Shown: piece after piece, positions 16,433 through 23,631 of the stretch
Position numbering within the stretch: position 1 is the stretch's first letter
Layout: each line of letters opens with the position of its first letter
Assembly: GCA_963732345.1 (NCBI GenBank)
Contig: CAVSZI010000015.1
Location: 124,001 to 188,000, forward strand
Length of the DNA stretch: 64,000 nucleotides
Origin: Bog-532 sp963732345
Lineage (GTDB): Bacteria > Actinomycetota > Actinomycetes > Streptosporangiales > Streptosporangiaceae
Direction of reading: 5' to 3'
Notes under the pieces: model-generated
The model's database searches: none
What the model saw: only the letters and a program-made list of their open reading frames with translations
What the model was told of the DNA's origin: nothing
Translations under genes and position numbers: made by a program

Positions 16433-16714
16433 TCAGTGGTAGTCAACGATCTCGACGTCTTCCGGCCCCGCGTCGGACCAGCGGAAGCAGATCCGCCACT
16501 GCTGGTTGATCCGGATGCTGTACTGCCCGCCCCGGTCGCCGGTCAGTTTCTCCAAACGATTGCCTGGCGGAACCATCAGGTCCGCTAACGTCTCGGCAGC
16601 ATCGAGCATCGCCAGCTTGCGCCAGGCGACCCGTTGCACCGGCCCGTACAGCCGCCGCGACCGCTTCCGGTGCCAGATCGCTTCGGTCTCCTTGTCGTGG
16701 AAGGATCTCAGCAC
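16433..16714 (-). CDS. higB: HigB/RelE-family toxin
   Basis: A 93-residue ribosome-dependent mRNA interferase of the RelE/HigB fold: it starts VLRSFHDKETEAIWHRKRSR, and the core SIRINQQWRICFRW and C-terminal VEIVDYH are family hallmarks (Arg-rich strand and final His). The start is a GTG at 16714. The promoter region immediately upstream holds a perfect 7-bp inverted repeat likely bound by HigA. The gene looks intact. Confidence 0.92.
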   Translation of the reverse strand: MLRSFHDKETEAIWHRKRSRRLYGPVQRVAWRKLAMLDAAETLADLMVPPGNRLEKLTGDRGGQYSIRINQQWRICFRWSDAGPEDVEIVDYH

Positions 16715-16723
16715 ACATTAATG

Positions 16724-16740
16724 ATAACGCGATGCGTTAT
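16724..16740. promoter_or_regulatory. Operator for higBA: inverted repeat ATAACGC-GAT-GCGTTAT
   Basis: A perfect 7-bp palindrome with a 3-bp spacer in an AT-rich patch 10 bp upstream of the higB start, extended by TTAAT/ATTAA at the ends. HigA-family antitoxins autorepress from such sites. Only 38 bp separate it from the arm repeats of att module D. Confidence 0.7.
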
Positions 16741-16778
16741 TAACGCAAGATGTTACTAGCAAACGGTGGTTCAGCCGC

Positions 16779-16939
16779 GTGCCACACACGTGCCATACAC
16801 CCCGGCGGCTGGCGGTCGGGTACGGTCACTCACGAGCACTCCCCCGCGGTGACCTGGATCTGCATCCAGGCAGGCCAGCCGTTAGGCCACGAACCGATCT
16901 TCCAAGCCGGTCATGCCGGTTCGATCCCGGTCGCCCGCT
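16779..16939 (+). other. att module D: arm repeats (16779, 16790) and tRNA-Gly core (16899-16939)
   Basis: GTGCCAC and GTGCCAT, 11 bp apart, are followed by a spacer with GGTCACTCACGAGCACTC and, 120 bp on, the core with one mismatch. CCGAT precedes the core. The next gene's stop codon lies 20 bp past the core. Confidence 0.8.
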
Positions 16940-16959
16940 CTTTCAGTTGCCGATGCAGG

Positions 16960-17280
16960 TCAGGCGGCTGGGTCGGCAGGCATCTTGAGCAGGTGGCCGC
17001 CAATGTCCGCGACCAGTTCCAGCTTTCCGCCCAGTGCGGCGATGTACCCGGCGAGAGCCTCGACTGTCGAGACCTCGCCATGCTCAATCTGCGAAACCCG
17101 ACCAGGTGTGACGCCCATGATCTCCGCCAGGCCTGCCTGGGTGAAACCCAGACGCTTACGCTGCTCGGCGAGCTGGTAACCCCACTGCTCAGCCATGATC
17201 GCGCCACGGCGGCGGGCCGCCTCCTCCACGCCCACGCGGCTCCGGTAAGCGTCCCGATCCCACTTGGAGAAGCTGGTCAT
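16960..17280 (-). CDS. XRE-family antitoxin
   Basis: A 106-residue protein with an HTH, LAEQRKRLGFTQAGLAEIMG / VTPGRVSQIEHGEVSTVEAL, and a C-terminal strand region KLELVADIGGHLLKM, as in antitoxins paired with RelE/HigB-like toxins. The ATG at 17280 overlaps the toxin stop (ATGA), so it is translationally coupled, with the toxin first. It should bind both the toxin and its own promoter. Its stop lies 20 bp from the tRNA-Gly core of module D. The reading frame is intact. Confidence 0.85.
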   Translation of the reverse strand: MTSFSKWDRDAYRSRVGVEEAARRRGAIMAEQWGYQLAEQRKRLGFTQAGLAEIMGVTPGRVSQIEHGEVSTVEALAGYIAALGGKLELVADIGGHLLKMPADPAA

Positions 17281-17600
17281 CGGCCTTCCTCCTCCGCTCG
17301 CTCCTTCAGGTAAACCGCGTACAGTTCCTCGGCTTGCGGGATCGCGCGTTCGTACCACGTCTTCCACTGGCCCGCCTTATCGCCCGCTATCAGCAAGATC
17401 GCCGATCGCCACGGGTCGAAGACGAACAGCACCCGAATCGTTGTCTGCCTCGGCCGCAGTTCCTTCAGATTCGCGATCGCCGAGGCCTTGAGAGTATCCA
17501 CAAGGGGACGCCCCAGCGTCGGGCCATATTCCGAGAGCACATCAACGGCGGCCTCGACCTTCTCCGCGGCTTGCGGATCGGACCGCCGTAGGTCGTCCAT
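17277..17600 (-). CDS. RelE/HigB-like toxin, start possibly lost
   Basis: 107 codons from an ATG at 17600: LGRPLVDTLKASAIANLKEL, then TTIRVLFVFDPWRSAILLIAGDK and WYERAIPQAEELY (the middle stretch belongs to the 'RVLFAFDP..AILL..GDK' block typical of this toxin family). The frame continues upstream as IYQTDEVAAW, which also belongs to the family, but reaches a TGA before any start codon. The natural start therefore seems to have been lost or shifted, and translation may begin at the internal ATG (GAGG about 9 nt upstream). Activity is uncertain. It is paired with the XRE gene by a 4-nt overlap. Confidence 0.82.
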   Translation of the reverse strand: MDDLRRSDPQAAEKVEAAVDVLSEYGPTLGRPLVDTLKASAIANLKELRPRQTTIRVLFVFDPWRSAILLIAGDKAGQWKTWYERAIPQAEELYAVYLKERAEEEGR

Positions 17601-17795
17601 CCAGGCGGCAACCTCGTCCGTCTGGTAGATGTCTCACCCGGCCTCCGCCACGCCACAACTATAGCAAATCCTATACCGGTACCCGTCGTCCGCCTCGTCA
17701 CCGCAGGATCCTTCGCGCCGCGTCACCGTGTCCCGCAGCCGTGTCGCGAGCCCTCCTCGACCTAAGGCTGAGGGAGAGCCTGAACTGGCTGCGCC

Positions 17796-17957
17796 GTGCC
17801 ACGCACGTGCCATACGCCAGGGTGCCCGGCGGGTGTTCACGGTTACTCACGGGCACTCACCCGCCGATGGCCTGCGCCATCGTCCGCGCAGGTCACCGGC
17901 CAGGCGCGGGACCGAACTTCCAAGCTGGCCATGCGGGTTCGATTCCCGTCGCCCGCT
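17796..17957 (+). other. att module E: arm repeats (17796, 17807) and tRNA-Gly core (17917-17957)
   Basis: GTGCCAC/GTGCCAT, 11 bp apart, with the core at 121 bp. The flanks share GGGTGCCCGGCGGG.GTTCA with module B. The core differs from the intact tRNA in its T-stem (GCGGGTTCGATTCCCGT) and resembles module G. Confidence 0.8.
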
Positions 17958-18308
17958 CTTTCGGTCCCGGGCCGACGACGGCCGATTCCAGACCAACGAG
18001 AATGACCTGCCCGCCTGCGTAAACGATCGCCGTTGACCGACACGCGATAGTTCGCATCCAGAAGATCACTCGCTGATCAGTTCGGGATGCCTGGCCACCT
18101 GGGGGAAAACCCCCCTTTAAGACGGGTGCATGCCCCATTCCTGCGGTGCATGCATGTGTGTAGCGTGGGCTTCATCTCACGGGATGTCATACCCCGGAAC
18201 GCGAGCTAGACAATAACAGGCTGGACCGGACACATGGCTATGCTCCCTGCGCAGGCCACATGGAACGGGCACGGCAAACGGCCCTTCGTCCATCAACGGA
18301 GAGCGCAT
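17958..18308. other. Intergenic stretch, no gene seen
   Basis: 350 bp between att module E and the repeat protein. It holds two GTGCATGC copies near 18127-18152 and a run of C/A (AAAACCCCCCTTTAAG) at about 18105. It may contain the promoter of the downstream gene. No coding frame is convincing. Confidence 0.5.
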
Positions 18309-18608
18309 ATGGAGAGACCCCTCTCAAAGAAAGCCGACACCGCCATGTACGAAGACGAAGATGACGACCGCTTTGAGGCGGCGCTCAGACTGGCCGAAGA
18401 CGATCCAGCCCGGGGCGCCGAGGCTCTCCGCAGCATCGTGGCCGACGGCGCGTTCGACCCCGACACCCGCTTTGAGGCGACGGCAAAACTGGCCGAAGTG
18501 GACGAGGCCCAGGCCGCCGAAGCTCTGCGCAGCATCGTGGCCGACGACGCGTTCGACCCCGACACCCGCTCCGAAGCAGCGGCAAGACTGGCCGAAGTCG
18601 GCGGTTGA
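18309..18608 (+). CDS. Small alpha-helical repeat protein (HEAT/TPR-like, 99 aa)
   Basis: The ATG at 18309 has GGAG 7 nt upstream. After an acidic start (MYEDEDDDRFEAALRLAEDD) the protein carries two nearly identical repeats of about 33 residues: AEALRSIVADGAFDPDTRFE and AEALRSIVADDAFDPDTRSE, each followed by an A-KLAEV or ARLAEV helix. The DNA repeats are also nearly identical, so duplication is recent. I do not recognise a family with a known function; such repeats serve protein-protein contacts. It is cargo between att modules E and F, convergent with the vapBC pair. Confidence 0.65.
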   Translation: MERPLSKKADTAMYEDEDDDRFEAALRLAEDDPARGAEALRSIVADGAFDPDTRFEATAKLAEVDEAQAAEALRSIVADDAFDPDTRSEAAARLAEVGG

Positions 18609-18675
18609 CCACCAGGTTGACCACAACAACATACGACCCGGTCGATTGAGCCAGACGGCCCGCTCTACGGAGCTT

Positions 18676-19093
18676 TCAGGGCAGGAGTGTCAGGGCGTCA
18701 ACGTGCTTCGGCCGGACCACCGTGAAGTGCCGCCGGTCCAGCGTGGCTACCTCGGTCAGTCCGAGCCGCTCAGCTACGGCGATCACGGACGCATCGGTGG
18801 TGCCCAGCGGCAGGCTGGCATATCTGACAACCAGATCCGCCATCCGCGCATAGTCAGCCGCGGTCATCTCCACCGGCGCGAAGTCACCTTCCGCCAGTGA
18901 CTGCAGGAACAGGGACTCAAGTCGCGCCGGATTCCCGGGCCAGCAGGTATCCGACCTCCGCGACCACGGTTGCCGGTACCAGCAGTTGCCTCCCGGCCGC
19001 GTGCAGACCATTGAACAGCGCGACACAGGCCTTGTGATCCGCGTCTTTTGCCAGCGCCGCTGCCACCAACGGCCCTGTGTCACAAACGATCAC
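18676..19093 (-). pseudogene. vapC: VapC-family PIN-domain toxin, frameshifted
   Basis: The GTG at 19093 begins VIVCDTGPLVAAALAKDADH, the PIN-domain start with the first catalytic Asp, and continues through VPATVVAEVGYLLARE. Near 18930 the frame closes at a TGA. The continuation, RLESLFLQSLAEGDFAPVEM, then VVRYASLPLGTTDASVIAVA and TLDRRHFTVVRP, lies in the next frame with the remaining acidic residues (TTDASV, TLDRRHF). One extra base at the junction would restore a toxin of about 139 residues. As sequenced, the RNase is split between two frames. The start overlaps the antitoxin stop (GTGA). Confidence 0.8.
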
Positions 19094-19302
19094 GCCGGAC
19101 GACCGAAACCGTCCTCAAGCAGATCCTCAGACCGGGCTGCCACGTCATCTGTCCGGCCCTCCCCGGCTCCGAACCAAGCCGGAGGCCAGGACCGGTCCTT
19201 GACAGCCCGAAGGTGCCGGCGGACATCATCGAGTACCGCCGGGACTTCCTCCTCGGGAAGCTCCTCGACGAGCCGGAGCAGTTCCTCGCGCTGCATGCTC
19301 AC
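19090..19302 (-). CDS. vapB: VapB-type antitoxin
   Basis: A 70-residue protein from a GTG at 19302 (MSMQREELLRLVEELPEEEV), acidic and helical at the N-terminus, with a C-terminal segment (WPPAWFGAGEGRTDDVAARS) of the kind that wraps PIN toxins. The final TGA overlaps the vapC GTG by 4 nt, the standard coupled order antitoxin-toxin. The gene looks intact although its toxin is frameshifted. Its start lies 50 bp from the arm repeats of att module F. Confidence 0.8.
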   Translation of the reverse strand: MSMQREELLRLVEELPEEEVPAVLDDVRRHLRAVKDRSWPPAWFGAGEGRTDDVAARSEDLLEDGFGRPA

Positions 19303-19351
19303 AAACCTCAGTGTACGCAGCGCAGCTTGGCTCGCCCCGTTACTTTGCGGC

Positions 19352-19504
19352 GTGCCCGTTACGTGCCCGATGGGACGGTAAACAGCGGGGATTCACGGTC
19401 ACGGACAGACGGGCATGCCGCCTGACCTGCGTTCCAGCTGATCAGCGCTCCTGCGCCCGTAGCCTTCCAAGCTGGTCATGCCGGTTCGATCCCGGTCGCC
19501 CGCT
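19352..19504 (+). other. att module F: arm repeats (19352, 19363) and tRNA-Gly core (19464-19504)
   Basis: The arms are GTGCCCG, 11 bp apart, diverged from the others. The spacer is shorter (112 bp to the core). The 41-bp core is identical to the intact tRNA-Gly, so it could be a functional attachment site with attL at 5836. Confidence 0.8.
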
Positions 19505-19580
19505 CTTATCGGGCCTGCGCTGGTCGTAGGCGATTTTCGAGTGTTCGACTGGCGCTGCGCTAGGGCGTTGATGTGGGTCC

Positions 19581-19755
19581 GGGCCATTAATGGGCCATTA
19601 GCCGACCGGCCCCAGTGCGGTTGCTGGGCCGTCGTCATCGTTGCGCTGCTGCTCGGCTCCGACGTGAGCGTCGATGCTGTCGGTGATGATCTTGTCCGCG
19701 CCGCGCGCCTGGTGCTGGTAGATCAGCGCGGCCCGTTCGCTGGCAGCGGTTCCGG
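19581..19755 (-). pseudogene. Integrase C-terminal fragment with its own arm-type repeats
   Basis: On the minus strand ASERAALIYQHQARGADK, which contains the catalytic Tyr of tyrosine integrases, is followed by a tail ending ALGPVG and a TAA at 19598. Just past the stop, GGGCCATTA occurs twice (19581 and 19592), 11 bp apart. The spacing is the same as in the other att arms but the sequence differs, so a second integrase specificity once acted here. Nothing upstream of the fragment is recognisable as integrase. Confidence 0.7.
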
Positions 19756-19842
19756 ACGGATCGCTACTCCACGCGGATCTGGGCGCGCTGGCGGGGACGC
19801 CCTTCAGCGACTGGCGCGTGCCGCCCCAGCGCCACGACGATC

Positions 19843-20259
19843 ATGCCCAGCTTGCAGCGCCTGGAAGTCGGCCAGTGGGTACCGATGTCGCCTGTGGCCA
19901 TCCCCACCGACCGCACAGCGTTCAAGGTTCATTCCTTCGAACCCGGCAAGTGGCTGCTGTGGACCAAACCGGACAGCACCTGGGCGTGGCAGCTGACCGC
20001 GACAGGCGACGGCGGCACCCGCCTCGTGACCCGCATCCGCGCCGTGTACGACTGGCGAGACCCGCCGACGGCACTGCTGAGCGTGCTTCTCATGGAATTC
20101 GGTGACTTCGCCATGCTCCGCAGGATGCTGCGCGGGATCAAGGCAAGAGCCGAGTCCCTCGTCCAGGACCCCCAGCCGCACGGAAGACCAGGCCGATCAG
20201 AGGTACATGGATGGCGGGAAGATTGCGGGCAAACCACCGGGGCAAGTAGATGTCGGTGA
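19843..20259 (+). pseudogene. SRPBCC-family protein, C-terminal fragment
   Basis: The frame reads LQRLEVGQWVPMSPVAIPTD, FKVHSFEPGKWLLWTKPDST, GGGTRLVTRIRAVYDW (with one substitution) and LLMEFGDFAMLRRMLRGIKA, the C-terminal half of START/SRPBCC-like proteins that I know from actinomycetes. The N-terminal half ('WPWLAQMG...YDWIEN') is missing; the start at 19843 is simply the first ATG. After about 20160 the frame continues with unrelated sequence to 20259. It is a broken gene brought in or cut by the island. Confidence 0.65.
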
Positions 20260-20747
20260 CGGAGCCGACGGTGACCTGGCTACCCGGCCGGGTACGGACC
20301 CGCAACCAGGCCGCCACGGCCATGGTGCTGGCCGAGACGGTAGCTGGCGGCGCCGGTGACCACACCGACGAGCGCTGGCTGTTCATCGAGGGCTGGGCGA
20401 ACGAATTCGCCGGTGCGCGAAAACGGACACGGCCATGATGCGATCCACCTGGGTCTGGTGCGCCGGGCATGACGACACCCCGGAGCTGATCAACCGTCAC
20501 ATCCGGTTCGCCAGCACCAGGGGAACACGGCGCAGCACGCGGGCCACCGCCAGGAAAACAGCACGCACGGTAATCCTCCGACGACACGATCCCGGTTACC
20601 AGTACGTAACTTCCAAGAGCCCCCAGACCCGCGTCCGCTCACCAGGAAATTGTCGCCTGCGACCAAGGCGGGGGAAATCAGGCGCCGGAACTTGGCCGCG
20701 ACCATGACGTGGCGATCACAGTAACGAGCATGAACGGAGGCCAATGA
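20260..20747. other. Intergenic stretch, no supportable gene
   Basis: About 490 bp. A plus-strand frame at 20250-20438 (62 aa, MSVTEPTVTWLPGRVRTRNQ) and minus-strand frames exist, but none has a recognisable domain or a clear ribosome site. It probably represents decayed DNA upstream of the methyltransferase. Confidence 0.45.
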
Positions 20748-21656
20748 ATGACACGGCTACCAGAATCTACTGCACGTCGTTACGGCAAGGTTTTTGATGA
20801 GATGGCGGCCGAGTACGACCGCCGCCGTCCGACCTATCCTGACGAACTCGTCGACCAAGCTTTTCAGGTCGCAGGGATCGGGAGCGGTGATCACGTGCTT
20901 GAGGTCGGGTGTGGAAGCGGCCAACTGACGCGCGGCCTTGTCGCTCGGGGCCTGCACGTCACAGCACTCGAACCCGGCAAGAACCTCATAGCACTGGCCA
21001 GGCAGAACCTGGAAGGTGCCGGAGAGGTGGAATTTGTGAACGCTCAGTTTGAGGATGCATTGCTTCCCCGCGAGCGGTTTCAGGCCGTGTTCTCCGCGTC
21101 CGCGTTTCACTGGGTTGACCCTGAGGTTAGTTGGCAGAAGACCGCTGACGTACTTGTTCCCGGTGGAACGCTCGCCCTCGTGCAATACTTTGGACTTGAG
21201 GAGCCGCGCAGCAAGCGAGATCAGGAAGCAGCACTCGCTGCCATGAGAAAGGTCGCCCCGGACATTGCCGCTAATTGGCCGGCCTACAGGGATCTCGACG
21301 CCACGCTCGCTGGGATGGAGCAACGCCGTGGCAACGTATCAGAGGTATGGGCCTGGCTCGGCAGCTACGACATAGGGCAAGATTATGCCGGCCGCTTGTT
21401 CGGTGATGTTCAGGTGGCAGTCATGCCAAAGCTCATCGAGCACACTTCTGACGAGCTCAATGCTCTCGTTCGTACGATGTCGTTTTACGCTCGGCTTTCA
21501 CCGGGCCAACGTCAAGCCCTTGAGCGTGAACACGAGGCCATTTATGAACGACTCGGGCGACCGATTCGCGCTAGCACGGTGACGGCTCTCGTCACGGCAC
21601 GGCGCAGCACGGAGGGAGATGATCACCGCACATCGCCTCAGGGCGCGCCGCACTAA
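20748..21656 (+). CDS. Class I SAM-dependent methyltransferase
   Basis: A 302-residue protein. Motif I is VLEVGCGSGQLTRGLVARG, motif II is HVTALEPGKNLI (acidic Glu binding the ribose), the central motif is FQAVFSASAFHWVDPEVSW, followed by VLVPGGTLALVQYFG; all belong to Methyltransf_11/25-type enzymes acting on small molecules. Two overlapping ATGs (20744 out of frame, 20748 in frame) follow GGAGG. Codon use is less GC3-rich than in neighbouring core genes, fitting acquired DNA. It stands alone between att modules F and G. The substrate is unknown. Confidence 0.85.
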   Translation: MTRLPESTARRYGKVFDEMAAEYDRRRPTYPDELVDQAFQVAGIGSGDHVLEVGCGSGQLTRGLVARGLHVTALEPGKNLIALARQNLEGAGEVEFVNAQFEDALLPRERFQAVFSASAFHWVDPEVSWQKTADVLVPGGTLALVQYFGLEEPRSKRDQEAALAAMRKVAPDIAANWPAYRDLDATLAGMEQRRGNVSEVWAWLGSYDIGQDYAGRLFGDVQVAVMPKLIEHTSDELNALVRTMSFYARLSPGQRQALEREHEAIYERLGRPIRASTVTALVTARRSTEGDDHRTSPQGAPH

Positions 21657-21845
21657 TTCGATCCTCCTCGCCACTCGCTGGTCTCGGCCGAGTCCTCCGT
21701 GTCATCGCATCAAGGCCGGGCCGCTACGCGGTCGCCAAGCCGGCTTTGACACGTCGGCCCCGACCAAGGAGTGGCTGCTACGAGGAGGATGGGGGAGGAG
21801 CAGGGCACGAAGTGGCCGCCGCAGCTCATCGCGTGTGCCCGGAGC

Positions 21846-21886
21846 CTCCCAAGCTGGTCATGCGGGTTCGATTCCCGTCGCCCGCT
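21846..21886 (+). other. att core G: tRNA-Gly 3' copy with anticodon position CCC
   Basis: CTCCCAAGCTGGTCATGCGG followed by GTTCGATTCCCGTCGCCCGC. The anticodon position reads CCC instead of TCC, and the T-stem matches module E. The bases after it (CTCATGGTCCCGGTGCAGG) resemble those after the intact tRNA. No 11-bp-spaced GTGCC repeats are visible upstream. It is the last core copy and probably the right boundary of the island. The surrounding 440 bp (21657-22096) hold no gene that I can support. Confidence 0.7.
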
Positions 21887-22096
21887 CTCATGGTCCCGGT
21901 GCAGGTCAGAGCCTGTTTCCTGGTACGCCTCGATGCCGCGCCGGGCAGATCACGCGAGACGCCGGAGACGTGCGTCGTTCGGCTCACAACCCCGGCGACA
22001 ACAGGGCAAGCGGGACCTTTGCCGAGGCCAGCCTCACCAATGCCTACCGGTCGGTCTGTTGGCTAGAGTTGTGCGATGGGCCGCGGGAGGGGTCAG

Positions 22097-22633
22097 GTGA
22101 TCGAGCTGCGGCTCAACCGCGCCGAGGAGATGTTCGCCTTGGCCCAGACCGACCTGTTCTCCGAATACCGCAACTACCTCACCGGGGTCGAGTACTGCAT
22201 CAGCCTGCTCCGCTCGCAGCGGACACGGGCGCCGGTTCGGCTTGAGCTCTCGTTGCCCCCCTCGGAGCTCGACCAGGGCCTTGGTGACCGGCTTAGCATG
22301 GCCCTGCGTCGCTACTGCGACCAGCGCATCAGCTACAACGAGCGCGAGCGGCGCGCGGTCCGGCTGGCCGGGCTTCGGTCTCTGTGGGTCGGCGCCCCCA
22401 TCGTCGTGCTCGGATACCTAATGGTGATCTTCGCGGGCAGGCTGGTGGGCACTACCGGCAACACCAACCTGGTGTTCGACACCACGGGGTGGGTGCTGGT
22501 GTGGGTGGGAATCTGGTTCCCGCTCGACACGTTCTTTTTCAGTCCGCTCGGGTACGGGCACGAGAACCGCGTCCTCCAGCATCTGCGCGACGCCGAGATC
22601 TCGGTGCTGACCTGGCAGCCCGGGGTAGCCTGA
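22097..22633 (+). CDS. Membrane protein of unknown function, two TM segments
   Basis: 178 residues from a GTG at 22097 with GGGAGGGG upstream (an ATG at 22076 would add seven residues containing that purine tract). The soluble N-terminal part begins VIELRLNRAEEMFALAQTDL; two hydrophobic segments follow, SLWVGAPIVVLGYLMVIFAG and a second around TTGWVLVWVGIWFPLDTFFF. The C-terminus is cytoplasmic-like (HENRVLQHLRDAEISVLTWQ). I recognise the type as a conserved hypothetical but know no function. It is the first gene to the right of the island. Confidence 0.7.
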   Translation: MIELRLNRAEEMFALAQTDLFSEYRNYLTGVEYCISLLRSQRTRAPVRLELSLPPSELDQGLGDRLSMALRRYCDQRISYNERERRAVRLAGLRSLWVGAPIVVLGYLMVIFAGRLVGTTGNTNLVFDTTGWVLVWVGIWFPLDTFFFSPLGYGHENRVLQHLRDAEISVLTWQPGVA

Positions 22634-22890
22634 CACCTCTGTGGATTGGCTGGTTAGCAGCCTGCCCAGCCAGATCGCCGTCCCGTAGTGGACGCTCGCC
22701 GCTGCTCCTGCCCGGTACGTCCTGGCAGCAGCCAGTGACCGGCGGCCGTCAGAAGGGTGCTCCCGGTAGAAGCCATCAGCCACAGCGACGGTTCGGCCCC
22801 GGTGTGTCTGACGTGGAAGGGCACGCTGGGCAGGCCTGCGGTGGCGCATGCCTTGATGGACCGCGGCCTGCGGACCAGACGTGCGCGCCG

Positions 22891-23631
22891 TCATTCGTCG
22901 CCGGAGTTCCCTCGCAGTCCTCCCCTTCCTTGACCCGGTCGCCAGGCACTGATGACCTTGGCCACCGCTGTAACCAGGAACAGCTGACCGTTCAGCATCT
23001 CGAGCACGGCGAAGGTCTGGCCCGGGTTCCCGGCGGGGACAAGGTTGCCGTACCCGGTGGTGGTAAGCGTGGTGAACGAGAAGAACAGGTCCTGCGAGAG
23101 CGTGCCGGGGCCCTGGGACCCGAAGAACGGCGGCTGCGTCTGACTGAGTCCCACCAGATGGTAGAGGAATGCGAAAAACATCCCGGCCATCAGGTACGCC
23201 GCGATCGCCCCCAGGACCGTCTCGCTGTCCACGGTTCGCCTGACCACGAGGTGGCGGATGATCGAAACCGGCGCAATCAGGTACAGCAGGCAGCTGGCCC
23301 AGGCGGCAACAGTGCCGCCGTGGATCTGATCATGAAAGAGGAGGTTCGCGACCGCCGCCAGGGCCGCCGCGGCAAGGGCGATGTTGGCGATCACCCGGAC
23401 CGATCGGCGCGCCCGGGACGCCCGCAGCGTCACCCACACCGTGGCGATCTGCACGGCCAGCACCAAAGACGCCTCCCATGACGCCGCCAGCGCTGCCGAC
23501 AAGGCATAGGTCACGAGAATGAGAAGGAGCACCAGGCCATAGCTGTCCGGCGAGGAAAACGCCTCCATGAGCCGCCGGTAACGGCGTGCTCGCCCCAGCT
23601 CCTGGAGCTGTTCGCCGGATGGGTCAGGCAT
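22891..23631 (-). CDS. Potassium-channel family protein
   Basis: 246 residues with about four hydrophobic segments ahead of a classical pore: LFFSFTTLTTTGYGNLVPAG contains the K+ selectivity filter TTTGYGNL, followed by the last TM helix with FAVLEMLNGQLFLVTAVAKV. It resembles small ion channels (Ion_trans_2) with extra N-terminal TM segments and no RCK domain. The ATG at 23631 is the only plausible start. It probably mediates K+ flux across the cytoplasmic membrane. It is convergent with the membrane protein at 22097. Confidence 0.85.
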   Translation of the reverse strand: MPDPSGEQLQELGRARRYRRLMEAFSSPDSYGLVLLLILVTYALSAALAASWEASLVLAVQIATVWVTLRASRARRSVRVIANIALAAAALAAVANLLFHDQIHGGTVAAWASCLLYLIAPVSIIRHLVVRRTVDSETVLGAIAAYLMAGMFFAFLYHLVGLSQTQPPFFGSQGPGTLSQDLFFSFTTLTTTGYGNLVPAGNPGQTFAVLEMLNGQLFLVTAVAKVISAWRPGQGRGGLRGNSGDE

